NCBI GenBank assembly: GCA_016209995.1
Contig: JACQVC010000394.1
Location: 1-5,937 of the forward strand
Direction of reading: 5' to 3'
Origin: Gemmatimonadota bacterium
GTDB lineage: Bacteria; Gemmatimonadota; Gemmatimonadetes; Longimicrobiales; Gaopeijiaceae
DNA length: 5,937 bases
This document shows, piece after piece, positions 1 to 5,937 of this stretch (positions within the stretch are counted from its first letter, which is position 1; each line of letters starts with the position of its first letter). A program made the position numbers and the translations under genes. The notes under the pieces were generated by a model. It was not told the DNA's origin and ran no database searches. It saw only the letters and a program-made list of their open reading frames with translations.

Positions 1-1
1 C

Positions 2-448
2 GCGGACGCGATGCTGGGCCGCTGGGCGCGCTGGCTGCGGACCATCGGTTACGATACCGAGTACGCCTCGGACATCGACGACGGCGACCTGGTACGCCGC
101 GCGCTGGAGGAGGAGCGCACCGTTCTCACGCGCGACCGTGGACTACCCACCCAGTGGTCGATCCGCGACTACCTGATCGTCGAGTCGGATGCGCCGCTCG
201 AGCAGCTGACCCAGGTCGTGCACCACTTCAGTCTGGCCTGGCGAGGACGGCTGTTCCGGCGCTGCGTGCTGTGCAACGTCGAGCTGGAGGAGATGCCGGC
301 CGCGGACGCGCACGCCCTCGTGCCGCCCCGGGTCAGCCAGGCGCAACGCATGTTCGCACGCTGTCCGTCCTGCGAGCGGATCTACTGGGAGGGCTCACAC
401 ACGCAGAGGATGCGGCGGTGGCTCGCAAGAGCGCTGGGCGATGGGTAA
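2..448 (+). CDS. Mut7-C family RNase (PIN-like) with C-terminal zinc ribbon, 5'-truncated
   Basis: Probable RNase of the Mut7-C family, a PIN-like nuclease fold followed by a zinc ribbon; the cellular substrate is unknown. Counting from the ATG at 11, the sequence opens with MLGRWARWLRTIGYDTEYA, the family's usual first helix and strand, has acidic residues at D22 to D26, then VLTRDRGL (38 to 45), the conserved strand with an acidic residue. Two CxxC pairs (C85/C88 and C118/C121) form the ribbon. The reading frame stays open to base 2 and encodes Ala-Asp-Ala just before the ATG. That Asp matches the catalytic acid of the family's 'DxMLG' motif, so ATG 11 is internal and the gene begins left of the window, where some relatives carry an extra ubiquitin-like domain. 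The TAA stop lies four bases from the end of the convergent lipoprotein gene. The family call is from recognised motifs, not a database search. Confidence 0.85.
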   Translation, partial: ADAMLGRWARWLRTIGYDTEYASDIDDGDLVRRALEEERTVLTRDRGLPTQWSIRDYLIVESDAPLEQLTQVVHHFSLAWRGRLFRRCVLCNVELEEMPAADAHALVPPRVSQAQRMFARCPSCERIYWEGSHTQRMRRWLARALGDG

Positions 449-452
449 GTCC

Positions 453-1499
453 CTACCACGGGCAGCGCAGCCGCACGAGGGATGACGGTCCGAACGAGAA
501 TCCGGCCTCGCCACTCAGCACCACCAGCCCGTCCTCACCCGCCCCAACCGCCTCGCCCAGCGACTCCTCGAGCGAGCGCAGGTTGATGGTCGGAACGTCC
601 TTGTCGAGCGCGAGACGTCCATCATGAAAGCGATAGAACCGCAGCGCCACGTACGAGCGCACGAGGAACCAGCGACCATCCGGCGTCACGTCCGCGCCGG
701 TGACCCACTCCGGCAGTGGCGGCGGTCGGTCACCGAGCTGCTGAACCGGCTCCAGCTCGACGACGTCTGGCCGCAGTGGCGGCGGGTAGCGGTAGAGCGT
801 GACGGGACCCGTGCGTCCCTTCGTAATGACGTACAGCTCGCCGGCGTGTGTGACCAGTAGGGCTTCCGCGTCGCGGGTGCGATCCGGGTAACGGATCGGA
901 AAGCGCTCGGCCGGCGCCGTGCTCGGTGCGTCCGGCGCAGGCTCGGGCACGCGATAGATCGCGATGTCCTCGCGCGTCTCCCCGTTGTCACCGATGTCGC
1001 CGATGTAGAGGCAATCACCGGAGGGGCAGGGACCGAGCGCCAGATCCTCCCAATCCACGTTCGTCGCGCCGGTTACACGAACGCTCCCGAGCAGCGCGCC
1101 GTTTTCGTCTACGGCGTACAGGTGCGGACTGTTACCCGAGTCGTTGTGCGTCCACAGCACGCCGGGGTGGGCACGGCTGACGGCCAGGCCGCTGGTTTCC
1201 CGCAGCTCGCGTGGCAGCGGGACGGCGCGACCGAGCGGCGAGCAGGAGATCTGCGGACGTGCGCGGTGGGCATAATCGCGGAATCCTAAAACGAACGTTT
1301 GAATCAAAGGAGCCGGCGAAGGGATGAAGGTGGCCGGCCATCCTTGAATCGATTGGGCCGGTCGGGCCGAGGAGCCCCGTCCCATCTGGCCCTTGCCCGC
1401 ACAGGCTGCGAGCGTGGCGGTGAGTCCGAGCGCCAGGAGTGATGAGACGGCTGACGGGCGACGCGTCAACGGCAGTCGCCGCGAGGACCCCAGATGCAC
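453..1499 (-). CDS. Predicted lipoprotein, beta-propeller-like, function unknown
   Basis: Exported protein of about 348 residues; I do not recognise a specific function. The N-terminus has an Arg-rich start (RR at 7-8 and 13-14), a hydrophobic stretch and a lipobox LAAC ending at C33, so lipid anchoring is likely. Residues 34 to 85 form a low-complexity linker. From about 97 on there are short strand-rich units: ETSGLAV, LWTHNDSGN, LYAVDENG, DWEDLALG (149 to 156), LYIGDIGDN (164 to 172), IAIYRVPEP, ALLVTHAGELYVITKG, VTGADVTPDGRWFLVRS. Repeated 'Asp-x-Asn-Gly' type turns suggest a propeller of the NHL/SdiA-regulated or phytase-like kind. Cysteines besides C33 are C86, C158, C163 and C346. There is no ATG before the signal peptide. 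GTG at 1499 is chosen; TTG at 1469 gives a more typical 22-residue signal and is a real alternative. ATG at 1385 would remove the lipobox. The gene starts 37 bases after the CcdA-DsbA stop, so co-transcription is likely. Confidence 0.75.
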   Translation of the reverse strand: MHLGSSRRLPLTRRPSAVSSLLALGLTATLAACAGKGQMGRGSSARPAQSIQGWPATFIPSPAPLIQTFVLGFRDYAHRARPQISCSPLGRAVPLPRELRETSGLAVSRAHPGVLWTHNDSGNSPHLYAVDENGALLGSVRVTGATNVDWEDLALGPCPSGDCLYIGDIGDNGETREDIAIYRVPEPAPDAPSTAPAERFPIRYPDRTRDAEALLVTHAGELYVITKGRTGPVTLYRYPPPLRPDVVELEPVQQLGDRPPPLPEWVTGADVTPDGRWFLVRSYVALRFYRFHDGRLALDKDVPTINLRSLEESLGEAVGAGEDGLVVLSGEAGFSFGPSSLVRLRCPW

Positions 1500-1536
1500 A
1501 GTCGCCAGGACCCGCAGCGGCGGCAGTGGGCCAGGG

Positions 1537-2925
1537 TCATCGCGCGGTCGTTCTCTGCTGCACGAGCCCGGCCAGGAACTCGCGGAACGGTTCGAGCGGG
1601 ATGGCGCCCTGGACCATCTGGCCTTCGATGAAGAAGGTCGGCGTCCCGCGGATGCCGAGCTGTTGCGCCGCCCGGTTCGCCGCCAAGGTACGGGCGTTGC
1701 GGCGGCCTTGCTGGACGCAGCTGGTGAACCGGCGCACGTCGAGGCCCGCGGCTTCCGCGTAGCCCTCGAAGAGCGGCGCCACGACGTCCGCGCCCTTCCA
1801 CTCGCTCTGATGCTCGTAGAGCTGATCGTGCATGAGGGCGAAGCGTTCCTGCTCGCCGGCGCACTCCGACGCGTACGCCGCCTCCTCGCCGTGCGGGAAG
1901 ATGCCGAGCACGAACGGCACGTACTTCCAGCGTACCGTTCCGGCGCGCACGAACTCGTTGTACAGCGACGGGAAAGTCTGCATGGCGAACATGCGGCAGT
2001 ACGGGCAGCCGAAGTCGCTGAACTCGACCACGGTGACGGGGGCGTCCGCCTCGCCGATCGCGTAGCCGATCTCGCGCAGGTCGACGCCCATGCGCAGCGA
2101 GATCGCGGCGTCCGGATGATCCGATGTGGCCAGATCCGACGGGAAGAGTCCGCCCGCGCCCGATGAGCTTTGGCCCTCTGCGGCCGCACCCTCCGCGCCT
2201 TCCGCGGCGGCCACACGATCGCCCGCCAGCGCGCCGACCGCGGGCATGCGATCCGCGACCATGAGCAGTCCGACGATGACCAGGATCGCGCCTGCGCCCC
2301 GCTCGAGCGGCATGGCCCAGCGCCGGGCACGCGACATGCCCGAGAGGAACCAGTTGAACCCGACGGCCGCGACGATGAAGGGGACTGCGAGGCCGAGTGT
2401 GTAGGCACCGAGAAGGAGCATCCCCCGACTCAGCGTGCTCTGAAACGTCGAGTAGAGCAGGATCGAAGCGAGGATCGGACCGATGCACGGGGTCCAGCCC
2501 GCGCCGAACGCGAGGCCGGCGATCACTGAGCCCGCCGCGCTGGCCGGTCGCGCGCGCACGTTCGCGCGTCGCTCGCGGTTCAGTACCGGCGCCGTCACGA
2601 CGCCCAGGAGATGCAGACCCAGCACGACGATGACCACGCCGCCGATGCGCGCGAGCAGGGGCAACGCCCGGCCGAAGGCCTGCCCGAACCCCGTGGCGGC
2701 GAGGCCCATGGTCATGAACACGGCGCCGAAGCCCAGGGTGAACAGCCCGGAGTGCAGGACTGCCCGCCGCCGCGCCGCGCCGCCGTCCTGCGCCGACAGC
2801 TCGTCGAGCGTGAGCCCGGTGACGAGCGAGAGGTAGCTCGGCACCAGCGGCAGCACGCACGGCGACAGGAACGAGACGAGTCCCGCGGCGAACGCGACGG
2901 TGAGCGAGAGCGAGGCGGTATCCAT
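1537..2925 (-). CDS. CcdA/DsbD-type membrane electron transporter fused to a DsbA-like thioredoxin domain
   Basis: 462 residues with two redox modules. Residues 1 to 226 are a CcdA-like domain of about six membrane helices (roughly 5-32, 57-83, 90-112, 130-160, 168-194, 207-225) with the two family cysteines in SPCVLP (C23, helix 1) and GWTPCIGP (C147, helix 4). An Ala/Gly/Ser/Glu-rich linker (about 230-262) leads to a thioredoxin-fold domain (about 283-455) of the DsbA/Thioredoxin_4 type with active site CPYC (C307, C310), cis-proline loop GTPTFF (P429) and extra cysteines C355 and C403. Family knowledge: CcdA passes electrons from cytoplasmic thioredoxin to extracytoplasmic thioredoxin-like proteins. 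With six helices both ends face outward, placing the fused domain outside. I infer that this domain is kept reduced and acts as a reductase or isomerase rather than an oxidase. ATG 2925 is the only near start, since an in-frame TAA lies three codons upstream. No Shine-Dalgarno is visible. Confidence 0.93.
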   Translation of the reverse strand: MDTASLSLTVAFAAGLVSFLSPCVLPLVPSYLSLVTGLTLDELSAQDGGAARRRAVLHSGLFTLGFGAVFMTMGLAATGFGQAFGRALPLLARIGGVVIVVLGLHLLGVVTAPVLNRERRANVRARPASAAGSVIAGLAFGAGWTPCIGPILASILLYSTFQSTLSRGMLLLGAYTLGLAVPFIVAAVGFNWFLSGMSRARRWAMPLERGAGAILVIVGLLMVADRMPAVGALAGDRVAAAEGAEGAAAEGQSSSGAGGLFPSDLATSDHPDAAISLRMGVDLREIGYAIGEADAPVTVVEFSDFGCPYCRMFAMQTFPSLYNEFVRAGTVRWKYVPFVLGIFPHGEEAAYASECAGEQERFALMHDQLYEHQSEWKGADVVAPLFEGYAEAAGLDVRRFTSCVQQGRRNARTLAANRAAQQLGIRGTPTFFIEGQMVQGAIPLEPFREFLAGLVQQRTTAR

Positions 2926-2933
2926 GTCTGCTT

Positions 2934-2939
2934 AGGATA
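2934..2939 (-). promoter_or_regulatory. Putative -10 element (TATCCT) of the CcdA-DsbA gene
   Basis: On the minus strand TATCCT fits TANNNT and ends eight bases before the ATG. It would place transcription start about two bases before the start codon, giving an essentially leaderless message, which agrees with the missing Shine-Dalgarno. No convincing -35 is visible; the hexamer 17 bases upstream reads TTCTCT. Confidence 0.35.
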
Positions 2940-2957
2940 GCGCCGGACGGCGTGTTA

Positions 2958-3063
2958 GAGAAGCGAAAAACCGGTTCACGCGGACTCGCGGAGGGAACGG
3001 AGAGAGCCGCGGAGAAAGCCAAACACAAGAATCAGAGAGAGTCTCTCCGCGAACTCCGCGTCT
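2958..3063. repeat. Imperfect inverted repeat built from CGCGGAG units, probably an interspersed element
   Basis: This stretch fills much of the gap between the HD gene and the CcdA-DsbA gene. CGCGGA(G) occurs at 2979-2984, 2987-2993 and 3008-3014. The complement CTCCGCG occurs at 3045-3051 and 3054-3060. The outer arms (2979-2993 against 3045-3060) pair with one mismatch and a one-base bulge. Between them lie purine-rich GAGAGA runs and a small GAGAG/CTCTC hairpin (about 3036-3048). No reading frame of interest crosses it. It resembles GC-rich interspersed repeats I associate with high-GC environmental bacteria, but only one copy is present here, so its repetitive nature is inferred. The rest of the 222-base gap (2940-2957 and 3064-3130) holds nothing else I can support beyond short GC-rich palindromes at 2941-2952 and 3095-3106. 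Confidence 0.55.
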
Positions 3064-3130
3064 CGACTACCTCACGCAACGTTTGGTTGGGTGGGGACCC
3101 CGGTCCGCGCGAGGCGCTGTTCCCCATCCA

Positions 3131-3145
3131 TTGAGCTCGGCTCAA
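3131..3145 (-). terminator. Perfect short hairpin just after the HD gene, possible weak terminator
   Basis: TTGAGC and GCTCAA pair perfectly around a three-base loop, starting two bases after the TAG of the HD gene. On the minus strand the hairpin is followed by TGGATGGGG, with no T-run, so it lacks the hallmark of an intrinsic terminator. It may instead protect the 3' end of the message or be chance. Confidence 0.25.
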
Positions 3146-3147
3146 GA

Positions 3148-4089
3148 CTACAGCCGGAACGACTCGTCCATGATGCGCTTCTCGAGCTCGCCGGACACCT
3201 TCGCCTCCAGCTCGACGTACGGCTCGAGCCCGCTGCCAGCCAGCTTCTCGCGGAAGAGCTGGTCGAGCTGGAAGATGCCGATCGAGTTCGATATGGCGAT
3301 GGACAGCCGCACCGGCTTTTCCTCGCCTGCCTCGATGTGCACGGCCTCGATGGCCGTGGCCGAAAGCGAGTGGATGCTCGTCGTGCCCAACTCGTACGGT
3401 ATCCTCGAGCGTCCCTTCGCCATGTCCAGCGCGTCGGCGATCCGCACCACACCGGCTTCGACCGTGAGCGGTTTGCCGCCCGAGCGGTGGGCGATGATCG
3501 CGTGCAGCACCTCGGAGCGGATGATCGCAGCCGTGCGGGCATCAGGATAGACTTGGGGGAGCAGATCCTTGAGCTTCTGGTCGGCCAGGAACAGGGAGAA
3601 CTGCTCGTGGTCAGGCCGCTGGATCGACATGCCCAGGTCGTGGAGCATGGCCGCGAGCGCGACCACGACCTCGGCGTCCTCCGGTCCGAGACCATAATGC
3701 TTCGCGACCGAGGGCTCGACGCCTCGGTCAACCAGGAGCCGCAGCATGCGAACCGCGATGTTCATCACGATCTTCATGTGCACGGGCCCGTGATCCGTCA
3801 TGCCCAGCCGCTCCATGGCGGTCACGTTCTGCGCGATCCACAGGGCGTACAGGTCGTCGTCGGCGTTCACGACCTCCATGAGCCGCCGCAGCTTCGCGTT
3901 GTGGCGGCCCGGCACGGTCATGCCGACCCGGTTCTCGAAGCGCTTCGCAATCGACCGGCCAGCCGGCTCAGCGGCGGGGGCCGCGGCAGGGGCGTCAGGG
4001 GCCGTGGGGACCGCAGCGACGGGCGCAGCAGGTGCGGCCGGTGCCTCGATCCCGCCCACGGGCCGTTTCGCAGGGACTTTCGCTCGCAT
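3148..4089 (-). CDS. HD-domain metal-dependent phosphohydrolase
   Basis: 313-residue protein predicted to be cytoplasmic. An Ala/Pro-rich low-complexity segment (about 16-43) precedes a helical core with HD-superfamily metal ligands in order: H100 and H104 (TDHGPVH), the HD pair H150-D151 (MLHDLGM), H161, H196 and H201 (LHAIIAH), and D219 or D222 (RIADALDMAKGR). The arrangement resembles the stand-alone HD hydrolases grouped as COG3294, whose substrates are not known to me; the superfamily includes nucleotide and cyclic-dinucleotide phosphohydrolases. The last 70 residues (LSIAISNSIGIFQLDQL onward) look like a small alpha/beta tail. No signal peptide or membrane segment is visible. ATG 4089 has no Shine-Dalgarno but a TANNNT motif sits seven bases upstream. 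A later start near M57 is possible, since the Ala/Pro tract need not be coding; it would widen the short gap to the divergent gene. Confidence 0.85.
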   Translation of the reverse strand: MRAKVPAKRPVGGIEAPAAPAAPVAAVPTAPDAPAAAPAAEPAGRSIAKRFENRVGMTVPGRHNAKLRRLMEVVNADDDLYALWIAQNVTAMERLGMTDHGPVHMKIVMNIAVRMLRLLVDRGVEPSVAKHYGLGPEDAEVVVALAAMLHDLGMSIQRPDHEQFSLFLADQKLKDLLPQVYPDARTAAIIRSEVLHAIIAHRSGGKPLTVEAGVVRIADALDMAKGRSRIPYELGTTSIHSLSATAIEAVHIEAGEEKPVRLSIAISNSIGIFQLDQLFREKLAGSGLEPYVELEAKVSGELEKRIMDESFRL

Positions 4090-4094
4090 AGGAT
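4089..4094 (+). promoter_or_regulatory. Putative -10 element (TAGGAT) of the M1 peptidase gene
   Basis: TAGGAT fits TANNNT and would start transcription near 4101, giving a leader of about 29 bases that contains the GGGAGG ribosome site. It overlaps the first base of the HD gene's start codon. The -35 region would lie inside the HD gene (TTTCGC at 4066-4071, weak). Confidence 0.25.
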
Positions 4095-4096
4095 CA

Positions 4097-4102
4097 AATC
4101 TA
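4097..4102 (-). promoter_or_regulatory. Putative -10 element (TAGATT) of the HD gene
   Basis: On the minus strand TAGATT fits TANNNT and ends seven bases before ATG 4089, which predicts a transcript starting at or next to the A of the start codon. This agrees with the lack of a Shine-Dalgarno. It lies in a 40-base AT-richer divergent spacer. Confidence 0.4.
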
Positions 4103-4114
4103 ACACCGATAGAT

Positions 4115-4120
4115 GGGAGG
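4115..4120 (+). promoter_or_regulatory. Shine-Dalgarno GGGAGG of the M1 peptidase gene
   Basis: GGGAGG lies nine bases before ATG 4130 and fixes that start, which also begins a good signal peptide. It is the only strong ribosome site in the window. Confidence 0.75.
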
Positions 4121-4129
4121 CGGATCCCG

Positions 4130-5937
4130 ATGCGATCACTCGTGAAGTGCGCGAGCGCGGTGTTGGCGGTTGGACTGACTGCCGTGGCCGCAGGGGCGTG
4201 TGGCGAGCGCGGGCGGGCCGCTGTCGCGCCGGGCGTGCCGCTGTCGCTCGCGGAACGCCGGACGGCGACGCTGACCGACGTGCGCTACGACGTGACGTTC
4301 AGCGTGCCGGACTCGCTGAGCGAGCGCGTGCGAGGCCGCGAGGTTGTGACCTTCGAGGTCGGTGAGGGCGCGGGACCGTTGGTCCTCGACTTCGCGGCGC
4401 CGGAGGGCAGCGTGCTGTCCGTGCGCATGGACGGCGACTCGCTCCCCTACGTGGTCGCCGACCAGCACATCGAGATCGGGCGAGGCACGCCCGCGCCGGG
4501 CCGCCACACCGTGGAGATCGAATTCCTCGCCGGCGATCTCTCGCTCAACCGCAGCCGCGAGTTCCTGTACACGCTGTTCGTTCCCGACCGCGCGCGCTTC
4601 GCGTTTCCGTGCTTCGATCAGCCGGACATCAAGGCGCGCTACCGGCTGACACTCGAGATTCCGAGCGGGTGGCGCGCGGTCGCGAATTCAGCGGTCGAGG
4701 CGGTGGACAGCACGGGTGCGCGCTCCGTGTATCGCTTCGCCGAGACCGCGCCGCTGCCGACCTACCTGTTCGCCTTCGCGGCCGGACAGTGGCAGCTGGA
4801 GCAGGCCGAGCGCAACGGCCGCACGTTCGGCATGTATCACCGCGAGACCGACAGCGCGAAGGTCGCGTTGAACCGCGACACCATCTTCGACCTCCACCGT
4901 CTGGCCATCGCCTTTCTCGAGGACTACACGGGGATCGCCTACCCGTTCGACAAGTTCGACTTCGTGGCCGTGCCCGCCTTCCAGTACGGCGGGATGGAGC
5001 ACCCGGGCGGTGTGCTCTATCGCGCGAACGGTCTCTTGCTGGATCCGACCGCGACGCAGAACCAGAAGCTGGGTCGCGCGAGCGTGATTGCCCATGAGAC
5101 GGCGCACATGTGGTTCGGCGATCTCGTGACCATGGAATGGTTCAACGACGTGTGGATGAAGGAGGTCTTCGCGAACTTCATGGCCGCGAAGATCGTGCAA
5201 CCCGCCTTTCCGGACATCAATCACGACCTGCGCTTCCTGATCGCGCACCATCCAGCCGCGTACGAGATCGACCGCACGGCCGGAACGCACGCCATCCGCC
5301 AGGAGCTGGACAACCTAAACGAGGCGGGCACGCTCTACGGCGCGATCATCTATCAGAAGGCGCCGATCGTGGTGCGGCAGCTCGAGGCGCTGATTGGCGA
5401 GGACACGATGCGCCAGGGGCTGCGCGAGTATCTACAGAGCCACCGCTTCGGCAACGCGAGCTGGCCCGACCTCATCGAGGTGCTCGGCCGCTTGAGCGCT
5501 GTAGATCTGGCGTCATGGAGCCGGATCTGGGTCGAGGAGGGCGGCCGTCCAACCATCACCACCCATCTCAGCGTCGGCCAGGATGGACGCATCCAATCGC
5601 TCGCGTTCACGCAGGCCGATCCGCACGGGCGAGGTCGCGTGTGGGTGCAACGGCTCAACGTCCTGCTGGCTTATGGCGACACCGCGCGCGTGGTTCCGCT
5701 CGAGATGAACGCTGCGCGCGTCGAGGTTTCCGAGGCTGCTGGACTGCCGGCTCCGGACTTCGTGCTGGCGGACACGCGCGGTCTGGGCTACGGGCTCTTC
5801 GAGCTCGATCCGCACAGCCGCACGTACCTGTTGGCGAGCCTGACGTCGGTGAACGATCCGGTCGCGCGTGGCACCGCCTGGCTCACACTCTGGGATGGGA
5901 TGCTCGAGGCGTGGGTGCATCCCGACTCGCTGCTCGA
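4130..5937 (+). CDS. M1-family zinc metallopeptidase (aminopeptidase), exported, 3'-truncated
   Basis: About 602 codons are visible and the frame is open at the right edge, so the C-terminal part of this usually 800-plus-residue type is missing. Residues 1-24 are a signal peptide; C24 follows a non-ideal lipobox (AAGAC), so the protein is either a lipoprotein or cleaved and periplasmic. The N-terminal beta domain holds FAFPCFDQPD (157-166), an M1 signature. The catalytic domain has the exopeptidase motif as GGMEH (287-291, GAMEN in the classic enzymes), zinc motif HETAH (H322, E323, H326) with E345 eighteen residues later, and probable transition-state tyrosine Y408 in IYQKAP, aligning with PepN's VYEKG. 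A beta-sandwich domain (about 474-545) and the start of the helical domain (from about 550) follow. It should remove N-terminal residues from peptides outside the cytoplasm. WMKEVFANF replaces the common WLNEGFA, a variant I associate with environmental bacterial M1 enzymes. Confidence 0.95.
   Translation, partial: MRSLVKCASAVLAVGLTAVAAGACGERGRAAVAPGVPLSLAERRTATLTDVRYDVTFSVPDSLSERVRGREVVTFEVGEGAGPLVLDFAAPEGSVLSVRMDGDSLPYVVADQHIEIGRGTPAPGRHTVEIEFLAGDLSLNRSREFLYTLFVPDRARFAFPCFDQPDIKARYRLTLEIPSGWRAVANSAVEAVDSTGARSVYRFAETAPLPTYLFAFAAGQWQLEQAERNGRTFGMYHRETDSAKVALNRDTIFDLHRLAIAFLEDYTGIAYPFDKFDFVAVPAFQYGGMEHPGGVLYRANGLLLDPTATQNQKLGRASVIAHETAHMWFGDLVTMEWFNDVWMKEVFANFMAAKIVQPAFPDINHDLRFLIAHHPAAYEIDRTAGTHAIRQELDNLNEAGTLYGAIIYQKAPIVVRQLEALIGEDTMRQGLREYLQSHRFGNASWPDLIEVLGRLSAVDLASWSRIWVEEGGRPTITTHLSVGQDGRIQSLAFTQADPHGRGRVWVQRLNVLLAYGDTARVVPLEMNAARVEVSEAAGLPAPDFVLADTRGLGYGLFELDPHSRTYLLASLTSVNDPVARGTAWLTLWDGMLEAWVHPDSLL

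Noticed and set aside
1393..2166. 257-codon plus-strand frame antisense to the lipoprotein start and the DsbA domain
   Set aside because: A shadow of the minus-strand codon pattern, with no recognisable domain or ribosome site.
1500..2408. N-terminal 303-codon extension in frame with the lipoprotein on the minus strand
   Set aside because: It is a Ser/Arg-rich frame antiphase to the clear CcdA-DsbA coding sequence, with no motif of its own; the lipobox signal peptide marks the true start near 1499.
1466..3028. 520-codon minus-strand frame overlapping the CcdA-DsbA gene
   Set aside because: Arg/Ala/Gly-rich shadow frame typical of high-GC DNA; the recognised domains lie in the other frame.
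3093..3106. Overlapping GC palindromes (GGGGACCCC and GGACC..GGTCC) as a terminator
   Set aside because: There is no T-run on either strand after the stem and the palindromes are short; such pairs are expected by chance in GC-rich DNA.
3091..4365. 424-codon plus-strand frame antisense to the HD gene and running into the M1 gene
   Set aside because: Its composition is Arg/His-rich without motifs, and it crosses two genes supported by catalytic residues.
4688..5290. 200-codon minus-strand frame opposite the M1 catalytic domain
   Set aside because: The plus strand encodes intact HExxH, GxMEx and downstream Glu motifs; the antisense frame shows none.

Overview
The window is high-GC bacterial DNA (about two thirds G+C by eye) with tightly packed genes and very short intergenic gaps. 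The style of the M1 peptidase, a CcdA-DsbA fusion and a GC-rich interspersed-type repeat would fit a Gemmatimonadota-like or related Gram-negative environmental bacterium. That placement rests on protein style only and is tentative. Exported lipoproteins and periplasmic-type disulfide chemistry indicate a cell with an envelope compartment.

Layout, left to right. (1) The 3' part of a Mut7-C type RNase gene on the plus strand; its true start lies left of the window. (2) Four bases beyond its stop, a convergent minus-strand block begins. In transcription order from the right it holds an HD-domain phosphohydrolase (4089 to 3148), a 222-base gap with an imperfect inverted repeat, a membrane CcdA domain fused to a DsbA-like thioredoxin (2925 to 1537), and a predicted lipoprotein (about 1499 to 453). 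(3) Divergent from the HD gene across only 40 bases, an M1-family zinc metallopeptidase runs on the plus strand from 4130 and is cut by the right edge.

How the genes may work together. The CcdA-DsbA fusion and the lipoprotein lie 37 bases apart on one strand and probably share a transcript. The lipoprotein has four cysteines besides the lipidated one, so it could be a substrate of its disulfide-handling neighbour. The HD protein and the M1 peptidase have no clear functional link to these. The HD and CcdA-DsbA genes both lack a Shine-Dalgarno sequence and have a TANNNT motif 7 to 8 bases before the ATG, a leaderless-mRNA arrangement, whereas the M1 gene has a clear GGGAGG. I saw no tRNA, rRNA, CRISPR array, transposase or phage gene. 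The most unusual items are the CcdA-DsbA fusion with its possible client, the repeat element, and a low-GC palindromic patch inside the lipoprotein gene.
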